In this document: piece after piece, positions 43,843-53,029 of the stretch | Position numbering within the stretch: position 1 is the first letter of the stretch | Layout: each line of letters begins with the position of its first letter | The notes under the pieces: model-generated | What the model saw: only the letters and a program-made list of their open reading frames with translations | Told to the model about the DNA's origin: nothing | Database searches by the model: none | Translations under genes and position numbers: made by a program | From: Actinomycetota bacterium | Lineage (GTDB): Bacteria; Actinomycetota; Actinomycetes; Streptosporangiales; Streptosporangiaceae | Direction: 5' to 3' | NCBI GenBank assembly: GCA_027314595.1 | Contig: DAHVAN010000318.1 | Coordinates: 1-64,000 of the forward strand | Length of the DNA: 64,000 nt

Positions 43843-44148
43843 TTACCGGGCCACAAAACCCCGCAGGTCACCTCCGGGGGCGTCCCACCGTTGCGTCACC
43901 CGCGTCACGCGGCCCGGGCCGGCACCGCTTGCGAGGACGTCGAGCAGCCGCTGGCATGCGCCTTCGCTACCCTCGGCCACGATCTCCACCCGGCCGTCGT
44001 CCAGGTTGGCCGCCGAGCCGGCCAGACCCAGGTCAACGGCCTTGAGCATGACCCAGTACCGGAAACCGACGCCCTGCACCCGCCCCTCGACCCAGGCGGT
44101 GAGGCGCGCGGCCGCAGCTGCGCCATCGCCAGCCGTCATGTCCCGCAT
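43843..44148 (-). CDS. acyP: Acylphosphatase
   Basis: A 101-residue acylphosphatase, which hydrolyses carboxyl-phosphate bonds such as in acetyl phosphate. The active-site loop is EGRVQGVGFRYWV with Arg30, and the catalytic Asn48 lies in GSAANLDDGRVEIVAEG. The last strand VTRVTQRW..GGDLRGFVAR is typical. ATG 44139 is an alternative start. It stands alone between ligM and the conservon. Confidence 0.9.
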   Translation of the reverse strand: MRDMTAGDGAAAAARLTAWVEGRVQGVGFRYWVMLKAVDLGLAGSAANLDDGRVEIVAEGSEGACQRLLDVLASGAGPGRVTRVTQRWDAPGGDLRGFVAR

Positions 44149-44515
44149 GCATTCCCCGCTGGCCGCCGGCGAACCCTCAGATGACGCTGATGCTGGGTGA
44201 TATTACATATTCCGCTGATGCGGGCGTGACACATGGATAGAAGCAAATCAAATCCGTTATCCCGAACGATCGGTGGCGTCTGCCCGGCTCAAAGCCGGAA
44301 CGCCGGGCCCGCGGCGGCCACCGGCGGCCAAGACGGGATGTGCCCGGAGGATCCTGTCAGCGCCATTTATCAGACGACTGCATAACAGCGCGTTGCCTGA
44401 TATAACCGTCAGGCATCGCTCGATGGCGTTACTGTGAAGGTCCGACACAATGTGGTCCGGATGACTGCTTCGGCGCATCCGGATACACGCGCGGCGAATT
44501 CGGAGGAGTGGCTAT
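44149..44515. other. Intergenic region upstream of the conservon
   Basis: 366 bases without a gene. An inverted repeat GCCTGA/TCAGGC with an AT-rich eight-base loop lies at about 44395-44414 and may be a regulator site for the conservon operon. AT-rich patches at 44200-44215 and 44405 could hold promoters. Confidence 0.4.
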
Positions 44516-46141
44516 ATGGGCGCACCCAGCTCCCCGGGCCGGGCAGCCCCGCGCGCGGCAGGTCATTCGATGGGCTTCCACCTCGCCGCCGGGCTGATCG
44601 TGCCGGTCACCTGCGTGCTGGCGCTGTGGGGAGCGGTCGCCTGGCTGGTCCTCGACGGCAGGCTTGACAGGCTCCGCTGGCTGAGCACCACGTCGCCGGG
44701 TCATCAGATGCTCGTCGGTGCGGCGGTCATAGTCGGCGCGGGACTCGTCGTGGTCATCACGGTCGTCGCACGGTTCGCGTCGTTCGCGCACCGGCTGGCG
44801 GAAGAGATCTCGGGCCTGACCGCGACGGCCGGCGCCCTCGCCGGCCAGCACTTGCCGCGGATCGTCACGGCGCTGCGCAGCGGCGAGCCGGTCCCGGACG
44901 ACGCCGCCGCACGGCAATGGCCGGACATGAAGATCGCCGAGATCGCCGCCGCCGCCAGCGCGATCGCCAGCCTGTACCGGACGGCTGCCGACGCGACGGT
45001 CGCCGAGGCGGGCCTGCGCGACGGCTTCAGGCATATCCTCGTCAGCCTCGGACGGCGGAACCAGTCGCTGCTGCACCGGCAGTTGCGCATCATCGACGGC
45101 CTGGAGCAGCAGGCGAGCAGCCCGGCCGCGCTCGCGGACCTGTTCACCCTTGACCACCTCACCACCCGGATGCGCCGTCACGCGGAAAGCCTGACCATCT
45201 TGTCGGGCGCGTCGGCGGGGCGTGCCTGGAGCGGCCCGGTGCCGGTCAACGACGTCATGCGCGCGGCGACGGCGGAGGTCGAGGACTACACGCGGGTGAC
45301 CGTCATCACCGACTCCGAAGAAGCGGTCACCGCTGCCGCGGTCACGGACATGATCCACCTGCTGGCAGAGCTCATCGAGAACGCGACGCTGTTCTCGCCG
45401 TCGACAACCCGGGTCGAGGTGCGCGGCGAGCGGGTAGCCAACGGCTTCGCCGTTGAGATCGAGGACCGCGGCCTTGGCATCCCGTCCGATCAGCTGACCC
45501 AGATCAACGCCCAGCTCGCGCACCCGCCGGACTTCGACCTGGCCGACGCCGACCGGCTCGGCCTGTTCGTGGCGGGCAGGCTAGCCTCCCGCCACGGCGT
45601 TCACGTCGCGCTGACCCCGTCCGCGTACCGCGGCACGAAGGCGGTCGTGGTGCTGCCCGACAGCATCGTCGTGGCGCCGCTTGAGCCGGGCGGGCGGGGC
45701 CGCGCCGAACCTGTGACGGGCCGGACCGCCCGGCTCAACCTGCACGCGCCCGAGTTGCTCAGGCTGGCGGGCGCCGCATTCCCCGGACTGCCCTTCGCGG
45801 ACGGTGCGCACGGCGGCGCCGGGCCGGACACCGCTTCGGCCGGCGGCGCCCCCGGCGGCGAGGCTGACGGTGCCCGCGTGGGGGTGCTGGCGTCGACCAC
45901 CATCCACGGCCTTCCCCGCCGCATCCGGCCGAATGCGGCGCCAGAGGCCACGTCAGGGACCGGGGATGGGAGCGGGCAGCCGGCGGGCGGCCCCGACGGG
46001 CTCGCGCGTCATCATGAGCCCCCGGAAGGGCCCGCGCCTGAGCACGCGCGCTCGCTCGCCGCCTCTCTGCAGAACAGCTGGCAGCGGAGCAGGCAAAACG
46101 ACCAGACACCCGAAAGCGCACCGGATAGTGAGGAGCCCTGA
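44516..46141 (+). CDS. cvnA: Conservon sensor histidine-kinase-like protein (CvnA)
   Basis: A 541-residue membrane protein: two helices (about 20-48 and 62-85), a HAMP-like linker, the ALADLFTLDHLTTRMRRHAESLTILSG segment of conservon kinases (where the usual phosphoacceptor His region is replaced) and a HATPase domain with LLAELIENATLFSP and EDRGLGIP...RLGLFVAGRLASRHG. The last 140 residues are a disordered Pro/Gly/Ala tail. GGAGGAGTGG precedes the ATG. It begins the operon that continues with roadblock, DUF742 and GTPase genes; the complex resembles a bacterial G-protein-coupled signalling unit at the membrane. Confidence 0.92.
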   Translation: MGAPSSPGRAAPRAAGHSMGFHLAAGLIVPVTCVLALWGAVAWLVLDGRLDRLRWLSTTSPGHQMLVGAAVIVGAGLVVVITVVARFASFAHRLAEEISGLTATAGALAGQHLPRIVTALRSGEPVPDDAAARQWPDMKIAEIAAAASAIASLYRTAADATVAEAGLRDGFRHILVSLGRRNQSLLHRQLRIIDGLEQQASSPAALADLFTLDHLTTRMRRHAESLTILSGASAGRAWSGPVPVNDVMRAATAEVEDYTRVTVITDSEEAVTAAAVTDMIHLLAELIENATLFSPSTTRVEVRGERVANGFAVEIEDRGLGIPSDQLTQINAQLAHPPDFDLADADRLGLFVAGRLASRHGVHVALTPSAYRGTKAVVVLPDSIVVAPLEPGGRGRAEPVTGRTARLNLHAPELLRLAGAAFPGLPFADGAHGGAGPDTASAGGAPGGEADGARVGVLASTTIHGLPRRIRPNAAPEATSGTGDGSGQPAGGPDGLARHHEPPEGPAPEHARSLAASLQNSWQRSRQNDQTPESAPDSEEP

Positions 46142-46563
46142 TGGCCGAGGGCGGGAGCCCAGCAAAAGATCTGGCCTGGCTGCTTGATGACCTGGCCGGC
46201 CGGCTGAAGGATTTCCGCCGGGCCGTGATCTTGTCCCGGGATGGCCTGCTCATCGCCTCCTCAAGCGACCTGTCCCGGGAGAACGCCGAGCACCTGTCGG
46301 CGGTGGCATCCGCCGTGCAGAGCCTGGCGGCAGGCACCGGAGACCGCTTCGCGGCCGGCGGAGTGCGGCAGACGGTCATCGAACTCGAGCAGGGCATCTT
46401 CTTCGTCATCGCCGCGGGCGAGGGCAGCTGCCTGGCGGCGCTGTGCCCCGCGGACGCCGAGGCGGGCACCGTCGCCTACGAGATGGCGATGCTGGTCAAG
46501 CGCGCCCGGCCGCACCTGTCGGCCCTGCCGAGGTTCCCCGCGACCGAGCTGCCGGTGGAGTGA
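46141..46563 (+). CDS. cvnB: Roadblock/LC7 domain protein (CvnB)
   Basis: A 140-residue single-domain roadblock/LC7 protein: LAWLLDDLAGRLKDFRRAVILSRDGLLIASSSDLSRENAEHLSAVASAVQSLA is characteristic. Such proteins regulate small Ras-like GTPases, here CvnD two genes on. Its ATG shares one base with the stop of cvnA. Confidence 0.95.
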   Translation: MAEGGSPAKDLAWLLDDLAGRLKDFRRAVILSRDGLLIASSSDLSRENAEHLSAVASAVQSLAAGTGDRFAAGGVRQTVIELEQGIFFVIAAGEGSCLAALCPADAEAGTVAYEMAMLVKRARPHLSALPRFPATELPVE

Positions 46564-46567
46564 CCCG

Positions 46568-46948
46568 GTGCCCGCAGCCGACAAGTGGAGACGCCGGGAC
46601 GCCGGACCAGTGGTGCGGCCCTACGCCGTGACCGGCGGCCGGACCGAGCCCGTCGACGGCGAGGCGCTCGACCTGATCGCCGTCGTCGTCGCCACCGGCC
46701 GGATCGAGAAGGGCGGCGAGCCCGCGACACTGACACCCGAGCACCGCAGGATCCTGCGGCTGTGCAAGCGGCAGGTCACCGTGGCCGACGTCGCTTCCGA
46801 GACCGCGCTGCCTGTCGGCGTGGTACGCGTGCTGCTCGCCGACCTCATGGCACAGGGGGCCATCACCGTGGTGCGACAACGACCCGCCGGACAACGTGCC
46901 GGCAACGACGTGCTCCAGGAGATACTGAATGGGCTCCGCGCGCTCTGA
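46568..46948 (+). CDS. cvnC: DUF742 protein (CvnC)
   Basis: A 126-residue DUF742 protein with VVRPYAVTGGRTEP, PEHRRILRLCKRQVTVADVASETALPVGVVRVLLADLMAQGAITV and the usual ending LQEILNGLRAL. It is predicted to contain a winged helix and links kinase and GTPase in conservons. GTG start four bases after cvnB; it overlaps cvnD by 20 bases. Confidence 0.95.
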   Translation: MPAADKWRRRDAGPVVRPYAVTGGRTEPVDGEALDLIAVVVATGRIEKGGEPATLTPEHRRILRLCKRQVTVADVASETALPVGVVRVLLADLMAQGAITVVRQRPAGQRAGNDVLQEILNGLRAL

Positions 46949-47573
46949 TGACCGCCCGGTGCTCGCCGCGCACAAGATACTCATCGCGGGCGGGTTCGGG
47001 TCGGGGAAAACAACGCTCGTCGGCGCGATCAGCGAGGTCCGGCCGCTGCGCACCGAGGAGATGCTCACCACGGCCAGCGTCGGCCTTGACGACGTGTCCG
47101 GTGTCGATGGCAAGACCACGACGACCGTCGCGCTCGACTTCGGCCGCATCACCTTCGGCGCCCGGGTCGTGCTGTACCTTTTCGGCCTGCCCGGCCAGGA
47201 GCGCTTCTCGTTCATGTGGGACGAGCTGTCCTACGGTGCGCTCGGCGCGGTGATACTGGCCGATGTCCGCAGGCTCAGCGACTGCTTCCCTTCTGTCGAC
47301 TATTTCGAAAGGCGCCGGCTGCCGTTCGTCGTCGCCATCAACTGCTTCGACAGCGCCCCCCGCTACGATCCTGAGGAAGTCCGGGTGGCGCTTGACCTTG
47401 CCCCTGGCGTCCCGCTGGTACTGTGCGACGCCCGTCAGGTCGCCTCGGTAAAGCAGGTCCTGATCACGCTGGTGGAGGCCATCGCCGCAGGGCACGCCGG
47501 CGACGGATCCCGGACCGCCACGACCGCCACGACCGCCACGACCGGGCGGACCATCGTGGCGCCAAGGACGTAG
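46929..47573 (+). CDS. cvnD: Conservon Ras-like GTPase (CvnD)
   Basis: A 214-residue small GTPase: P-loop GGFGSGKT (21-28), switch region TTTTVALDFGRI, LPGQERF (DxxG counterpart) and VVAINCFD in place of NKxD. The C-terminus holds a Thr/Ala stretch made by three 9-bp tandem units (47513-47539). It acts at the membrane with CvnA-C. In known conservons a P450 gene often follows; here a STAND-TPR gene does. Confidence 0.95.
   Translation: MGSARSDDRPVLAAHKILIAGGFGSGKTTLVGAISEVRPLRTEEMLTTASVGLDDVSGVDGKTTTTVALDFGRITFGARVVLYLFGLPGQERFSFMWDELSYGALGAVILADVRRLSDCFPSVDYFERRRLPFVVAINCFDSAPRYDPEEVRVALDLAPGVPLVLCDARQVASVKQVLITLVEAIAAGHAGDGSRTATTATTATTGRTIVAPRT
47513..47539. repeat. 9-bp tandem repeat inside cvnD
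   Basis: Three units of GACCGCCAC near the end of cvnD encode a Thr-Ala-Thr stretch; a possible length-variable tail. Confidence 0.75.
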
Positions 47574-47576
47574 GCG

Positions 47577-49784
47577 GTGGCGGCCATGGAAAGCCCGGCG
47601 CCAGCCGGCATGCGAGCACATCCGGCAGGGAACGCTGGGTCGCGGCCCGTCTGGACCGGCTCGGCGCCGCCGCCCGCCGACGGATTCGTCGCCAGGCCGG
47701 AGACCGGACATTCCCTCCAGGCGGCGCTGGTCCCTGGCACGACGGTCGCGCTCGCCTGCGACCGCGCGACAGCGGGCCCGCGGAGCTGGGGCGACTCGAC
47801 AGGCAAGACGCAGCTCGCCGTGGCGTTCGCGCACTCCTTGTGGCAGGCGGCCGCTGTCGACCTGGTGATCTGGATATCCGCCACCAGCCGCGCGCAGGTG
47901 CTTTCCGGGTATGCCGAGGCGGCAGCCGCGCTCGGCGTCCAGCTGTCCGGCGAAGCCGAGTCGGTCGCCGCGCGCTTCCTGAGCTGGCTGCGCGAGTTCC
48001 CTCGCCCGTGGCTCGTCGTGGTCGATGACCTGACCGACGCCGCGTTCATGACGCGGCTGTGGCCCCAGGGACAGTCGGGCCGGGTGCTGATCACCACGCC
48101 GGACTCCGCGACGCTGACCGGGGTCCACGCGCGGGTGATCCCGGTCGGGGTCTTCAGCCGCCGTGAGGCGCTGACGTACATGGTGGGCCGCCTCACCGCC
48201 GACCTCGATCAGCGCCAGGGAGCCATCGACCTTGTCGGCGACCTCGGCAACGAACCGCTGGCGCTGGCGCTCGCGAGCGCGGTGATCGCGAGCTCCGAGC
48301 TCACCTGCCATGACTACCGCGAGCACTTCCTGCGCAGGCGGGAGCAGCTGCTCGGGGCCGTCGCGCCCGCGGCCGCCGGGCCGGCCGCGGGCGCGATCGC
48401 GTGGGCTCTTTCCGTGGACCACGCCGAGCTGCTGTCGCCAGGTGCCGCCCATCCGCTGCTCGTGCTCGCGGCGCTGCTTGACGGCAACGGCATCCCGGCC
48501 ACGGTCTTCGCGACCTCGGCCGTGCGCGCGTACTGCCCTCCGGACGGCACGTACTCCGTGCCGGGCGGCGCGGTGCAGGACGGTCTGGCGGCGCTGGAGC
48601 ACGCGGGACTGATGACCGCCGATCCATCCTCGACGCCGCCGCTGATGCGGATGAGCGCACTGGTGCAGGCGGCGGTCAGGTCGGCCATGCCGGAGGCGAT
48701 GCTCAAGGGGGCGGCCACGGCGGCGGCGGACGCCCTGCACGAGGCCTGGCCCGCCGAGGACCCGCCGGAGTGGCTGGCGCGCGCCCTTCGCTCGTGCGCC
48801 GACAGCCTGCGGCAGTGGTCGGCCGGCCTGCTGTGGGAGGGAGGCGTCCACGCGCTCTTGATGCGTGCCGGGTCCAGCCTCGACATGGCTCACCTGACCG
48901 GGCCCGCGGTCACCTACTGGGAAGAACTCGCCGCCACGAGCACCCGGGTGCTTGGCGAGGACCACCCGGCGACTACCGGCATCACCGAGCACCTGGCGCG
49001 CGCGTACCTGGCCGCCGGACGGGCGGCCGAGTCCATCGCGCTGCTCGAGCGCGTCAGGGGCGACCGTGCACGCCGGACGGGGCCGGACCACCCCGGCTCC
49101 GCCCAGGCCGGCCGCGACCTGGGCATGGCCCTGGTGACCGCGAACCGGTTCGGCGAGGCGATGGGCGTCCTGGCCGAGGTCGCCAGCGGCTGGGAGCGCT
49201 CGGCGGGAGCCGAGAGCATCGAGGCGATCAGCGCGCGCGAAGACCTGGCCGCCGCCACCCGGGCCGCCGGCAAGTTTTCCGAGGCCGTCACGATGTACCG
49301 CGGCGCGCTGAAGGACCGGGAGCGGATCCAGGGCGCCAGGCACCCGGACACCACGGCCACGTGCCAGAAGCTCGCCGAGACCTACCTGGCGGCGGGCCAG
49401 GCCAAGGAGGCGATTTCGCACTACGAGCGGGTGGTGTCGGACCGCGAGCGCACCCTGGGCGCGGACCACCTGCACACGATCGCGGCTCGCGGCGCCCTGG
49501 GCTCGGCCTGTCATTCGGCCGGGCGGATGGCCCCGGCGGTCCGGCTCTACGAGCAGACCCGCACCGCATACATCCGGGCTCTGGGCGCCGACCACCCCGA
49601 CACCCTCGGCGCCAGCGTGAACCTGGCGCACGCCTACTACGGCGTCGGCCGCCTTACCGACGCCGCGACGCTGCTGCGGGAGACCGTGCAACGCTGCGAG
49701 CTGAGCCTGCCGGCCTCCGATCCGCTCACCGTGACCGCGCGGACCAGCCTGGCGAACATCAGCGGGGACAGCGGTCAGCGGTAG
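47577..49784 (+). CDS. STAND NTPase with TPR repeats, conservon-linked
   Basis: A 735-residue protein. An NB-ARC-like STAND ATPase fills about 45-330: the Walker A region reads SWGDSTGKTQLAVAFAH (GDSTGKT at 72-78, with Trp where the first Gly is expected) and Walker B PWLVVVDD (144-151). A helical linker is followed by tetratricopeptide repeats from about 440, each around GxDHPxT..A..LA..Y...GR..EA, of the type that binds peptides or small ligands. There is no N-terminal effector domain. It starts 3 bases after cvnD and a GNAT gene follows by 4 bases, so it belongs to the conservon operon and may be its downstream effector or sensor. Confidence 0.85.
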   Translation: MAAMESPAPAGMRAHPAGNAGSRPVWTGSAPPPADGFVARPETGHSLQAALVPGTTVALACDRATAGPRSWGDSTGKTQLAVAFAHSLWQAAAVDLVIWISATSRAQVLSGYAEAAAALGVQLSGEAESVAARFLSWLREFPRPWLVVVDDLTDAAFMTRLWPQGQSGRVLITTPDSATLTGVHARVIPVGVFSRREALTYMVGRLTADLDQRQGAIDLVGDLGNEPLALALASAVIASSELTCHDYREHFLRRREQLLGAVAPAAAGPAAGAIAWALSVDHAELLSPGAAHPLLVLAALLDGNGIPATVFATSAVRAYCPPDGTYSVPGGAVQDGLAALEHAGLMTADPSSTPPLMRMSALVQAAVRSAMPEAMLKGAATAAADALHEAWPAEDPPEWLARALRSCADSLRQWSAGLLWEGGVHALLMRAGSSLDMAHLTGPAVTYWEELAATSTRVLGEDHPATTGITEHLARAYLAAGRAAESIALLERVRGDRARRTGPDHPGSAQAGRDLGMALVTANRFGEAMGVLAEVASGWERSAGAESIEAISAREDLAAATRAAGKFSEAVTMYRGALKDRERIQGARHPDTTATCQKLAETYLAAGQAKEAISHYERVVSDRERTLGADHLHTIAARGALGSACHSAGRMAPAVRLYEQTRTAYIRALGADHPDTLGASVNLAHAYYGVGRLTDAATLLRETVQRCELSLPASDPLTVTARTSLANISGDSGQR

Positions 49785-49788
49785 CCGG

Positions 49789-50814
49789 ATGGAACGCACA
49801 TCGCCCGCCGGGGATGCGGCGGAAGGCACGGGCACGCCGGCGGTCCGGCGGTGGGGTTCGATCGACCCGCTGCTGCCGGCGCCCGGGTTCACGCACGGGG
49901 TCACGCCCGGGTCCGCGGCCGCCCACTGCGGCGCCAGGCTTGTCGTCGCCGGGCCCGGCGGGCAGGTCCGCGCCGCCGGACGGTGCGAGCACTGGACCGG
50001 CGCTCCCGGCTCCCTCGACGTGTCCTGGGGTGCCGCCCGCAGGTTCCAGCTCACCGCCCTGGTCGCTGACCAGCAGGTAGCCGACGGCCTCGACCGGCTG
50101 CTTTCGCTCTGGCGGGATCACCTGGCGGACGTTCCGGCGACCGCCGGCGAGGACACCGCCGCCGTCGTGAACTGGCCAAGCCGCGACGCCGACGGCGTCG
50201 CGGCCCTGCTGCGCCATGGGCTCGCGCCGCTGGAGGTGCTGGCCGCGCGGACCACGCCCCGCGCCGCGCCCGCCGAGGTCCCCGCGGCCATCCCGGACGG
50301 GCTGCCGCCCTGCCCTGGCGGTTCGCGAATCCGGCAGGCGGGGCCGGCCGACATCGAGACGGTCGCCCGCCTCGGGGTCGAGATCATCCGGTGGGATTCG
50401 CGCTTCGGCACCGTGAACGAGCGGACCGACACGCTCGCCGCGATGCGGACCGAGGTCGCCGGCCTGCTCAGCGAGCCCGATCCGTGGACCTGGATCGCCG
50501 GGCGCGACGACACCGGGGCCGTCGGGATGCTGTCCGCACAGCGGCCGCCGGCCGCCGGCTGGATCACGCCGATGACGGGCCGGGTGCCAGCCGCCTATCT
50601 CATGCTGATGTTCGTGGCGCCTGACGAGCGCGGCACCGGAGTCGGCGCCGCGCTCGTCAGGCACTTCCACCGCGAGATCGCCCGGGCCGGCGTGGCGGTG
50701 ACGCTGCTGCATCATGAACTGCTCAACCCGCTGTCCGCGCCGTTCTGGAACCGGCACGGGTACCGGCCGCTGTGGACCGCGTGGCAGGCCACGCCCGCCA
50801 GCGCGGTCCGGTGA
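49789..50814 (+). CDS. GNAT family N-acetyltransferase
   Basis: A 341-residue protein. The C-terminal 150 residues are a GNAT domain: IRQAGPADIETVARLGVEIIRWD, a beta-strand YLMLMFVAPDERGTGVGAALVRHFHREI with the acetyl-CoA-binding R/Q-x-x-G-x-G/A loop, and LLHHELLNPLSAPFWNRHGYRPLWTAW. The N-terminal 170 residues resemble a second, degenerate GNAT-like half. It is the last gene of the conservon operon, so the acetylation target may be a partner in that system; this is inference. Confidence 0.85.
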   Translation: MERTSPAGDAAEGTGTPAVRRWGSIDPLLPAPGFTHGVTPGSAAAHCGARLVVAGPGGQVRAAGRCEHWTGAPGSLDVSWGAARRFQLTALVADQQVADGLDRLLSLWRDHLADVPATAGEDTAAVVNWPSRDADGVAALLRHGLAPLEVLAARTTPRAAPAEVPAAIPDGLPPCPGGSRIRQAGPADIETVARLGVEIIRWDSRFGTVNERTDTLAAMRTEVAGLLSEPDPWTWIAGRDDTGAVGMLSAQRPPAAGWITPMTGRVPAAYLMLMFVAPDERGTGVGAALVRHFHREIARAGVAVTLLHHELLNPLSAPFWNRHGYRPLWTAWQATPASAVR

Positions 50815-50817
50815 CCG

Positions 50818-52317
50818 CTAGCTGGCCGCGGCGCCCGGGTCGGACTCCCGGCGGACGTGGAAGAACGGCGACTTGAGCACGAACCGCGACACGCACATCA
50901 GGACCAGGCCGAGCCCGGCTATGCCGACCAGCGACCATCGCTCGGGCAGCGCCCCCTGGATCACGCCCTCCACCGTCATCCAGCCGAGGAAGCCGGCGGA
51001 CGCGAGCGGGAGAATGCCGAGGACGATGGCGTTCCATGCGCTGGACATGACCCGGCGTCGGTAATAGGTCATGCTCGCCAGCGCCGTCAGGATGTAGAAG
51101 ACCGCGAACAGGATGCCGGTGAGGTCGACCACGTAGCTGAACGCGCTCTGCACCGAGGTCATGAGCAGGTAGACCCAGGCGGCCGCGACAGTCACCAGGC
51201 CGAACACGAGGCTGGCCGTGGCCGGGGTGGCGAACCGGCGCGGCACGTTGGCGAGGAACTCGGGCAGCGCGCGATAGCTCGCCATCCCGTAGATGATCCG
51301 CGCGCCGATCAATATGCCGGTTCCGGTGGTCGCGATCACCGAGAGCGCGAGGGCCAGCGCCATGACCTTCGCCCACCCGCTGCCGCCGAGCACCCCGGCG
51401 ACATAGACGAGCGGCGAGGCGCTGTTCGCGGCCATGTTGGCCGGAGTCACCACTCCCTGCAGGCCCACCTGGGCCAGCGTGTAGATGACGGCGAGCAGGG
51501 CCACCGCGATCAGGGCGGCCCGGCCCGGGTTCGTGCGCCGGTGCCTGACCTCCTCGTTGACGTACACGGTGCCGTCCCAGCCGCTGTAGGCGAAGATCGC
51601 GATGACGAAGCCGAGCACCAGGCTGCTCTGGCCGCCGACGCCGCTCAGGGTGAACCATCCCCTGGTGATGGGGTAGGTGCCGACAGCGACCGTGTGACTG
51701 ACGCCATGACTGGTGACGGCCTGAGTGTAGACGTGATGCCTGAGGACTTCGACAAGGCCCCAGATGGACATGCCGATGAGGATCGTGTACTCGACCGCCG
51801 CCATGGCCACCTGGGTGCGCGCGGTGATCCGGATGCCGACGATCGCGATCCCCATCATGATCAGCCCGATCGCGGTGGCGATGGCGACGTTCCACCACAT
51901 GTTCGTGGTGGAGGACCCGAATACGGCGAGCACCGAGGGAGCCAGGACCTCCACGCCGCTGAGCGTGCCGAGCACATAGCCGACGATCATCAGCCACCCG
52001 GTGAGGAAGCCCAGGTACGGGTTGATCGACCGGCCGACCCACTCGAAGGACGCGCCGCAGTTTGCGTTCCACATGTTGAGGCGCCGGTAGGCGTTGGCGA
52101 TGACGAGCATCGGGATCGCGCTGATGATGAGCAGCAGCCCGCCGTTGTAGGCGGCCGTCGCGGCCAGCGAGGCGAGCGTGATGCCGACCACCGCGGCCGG
52201 AGCCGACGTCGCCATGCCGATGACCGTGTCTTGCGCGACACCGATCGCGTCGGGTTCGAGCCGGGCAGGAGGAGCCGGAACGGTTGCGGGGATGGCGGTC
52301 GCGGATGGCTCCGTCAT
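50818..52317 (-). CDS. APC-family amino acid permease
   Basis: A 499-residue transporter with twelve membrane helices. Helix 1 starts with the APC pattern IGMATSAPAAVVGITLASLAA, and the sequence SGWDGTVYVNEEVRHRRTNPGRAALIAV in helix 6-7 matches the amino acid-polyamine-organocation family. An N-terminal tail of about 30 residues is Ala/Pro-rich. AGAGGAG lies before the ATG. Convergent with the conservon operon (3-base gap). Substrate unknown. Confidence 0.9.
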   Translation of the reverse strand: MTEPSATAIPATVPAPPARLEPDAIGVAQDTVIGMATSAPAAVVGITLASLAATAAYNGGLLLIISAIPMLVIANAYRRLNMWNANCGASFEWVGRSINPYLGFLTGWLMIVGYVLGTLSGVEVLAPSVLAVFGSSTTNMWWNVAIATAIGLIMMGIAIVGIRITARTQVAMAAVEYTILIGMSIWGLVEVLRHHVYTQAVTSHGVSHTVAVGTYPITRGWFTLSGVGGQSSLVLGFVIAIFAYSGWDGTVYVNEEVRHRRTNPGRAALIAVALLAVIYTLAQVGLQGVVTPANMAANSASPLVYVAGVLGGSGWAKVMALALALSVIATTGTGILIGARIIYGMASYRALPEFLANVPRRFATPATASLVFGLVTVAAAWVYLLMTSVQSAFSYVVDLTGILFAVFYILTALASMTYYRRRVMSSAWNAIVLGILPLASAGFLGWMTVEGVIQGALPERWSLVGIAGLGLVLMCVSRFVLKSPFFHVRRESDPGAAAS

Positions 52318-52532
52318 TATTCTCCTCTGAAGTCTGCCTGCGTGCGATGAAGATTCCTGGTGCCCGGACCGCGATTATAACGGTCATTCGAGGTGTTCGC
52401 CACAGGATGCCGCATAATTGAATTGGACATTCGACATTCATCGATGCCGCGTTGAATGCTGGGCCCGGAAATGCCAGGTGCGGGCGAGGCAGGCACCAGA
52501 GGCTGACGTGGCGGATGGTGCAATCAACGCCG
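52318..52532. other. Promoter region of the permease gene
   Basis: About 200 bases with an AT-rich segment (52370-52445). No gene or repeat recognised. Confidence 0.4.
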
Positions 52533-52841
52533 TTAAGGGGGCCATGTGAAACCCGTTAAGCGGAAGTCGGGAGGCTCGTCGCTGACATAGTAGCCATAAC
52601 CGTTCCGATAATGGACATATCCGAGTTCACGCAACCGCAGCAACGCGCGCGTCATGACGCGAGGATGCACGCAGGCGGCCGCCGCCATGTCGGCCACGGT
52701 GGGCAGTCGCTCCCCTGGCACGTACCTGCCGGTCCTGATCCCGTCGGCAAGGCCGCCGGCCGCCTTCACCCACTGCGAGTCCGCTCGCCCGCCGATCCCG
52801 GCGGGGACCCGAGGGCGTTCCGCCACGTGGTGCGCGTTCAT
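52533..52841 (-). CDS. GntR family transcriptional regulator (short form)
   Basis: A 102-residue protein consisting almost only of a GntR winged helix: GLADGIRTGRYVPGERLPTVADMAAAACVHPRVMTRALLRLRELGYVHYRNGYGYYV. The effector domain of full-length GntR proteins is absent, as in the YtrA-like short subgroup. ATG 52841 is chosen; the longer open frame upstream is Arg/Gly-rich without a ribosome site. It may regulate the permease operon nearby. Confidence 0.75.
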   Translation of the reverse strand: MNAHHVAERPRVPAGIGGRADSQWVKAAGGLADGIRTGRYVPGERLPTVADMAAAACVHPRVMTRALLRLRELGYVHYRNGYGYYVSDEPPDFRLTGFTWPP

Positions 52842-53029
52842 CAGCCCGGCCAAGCAGCCACGAGAACGCCGCGAACGGCGATGGGAACCGCACGACCCTT
52901 CATACTCCCGCCTTCCAGCAGCACCGTCGCGAGCAGGCACAGCCCTGTCAGGACTAAGAGCGCCGGAACGCCTGCCTGTGTTACGACTCGGTCTGTATTA
53001 CCGAGTTCACCGAGACATAACACGCATGC

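Noticed and set aside
46863..50054. Very long minus-strand open frame (over 1000 codons)
   Set aside because: It is antisense to the cvnD/STAND genes and arises from high GC third positions; its Arg/Gly/His-rich composition has no family likeness.
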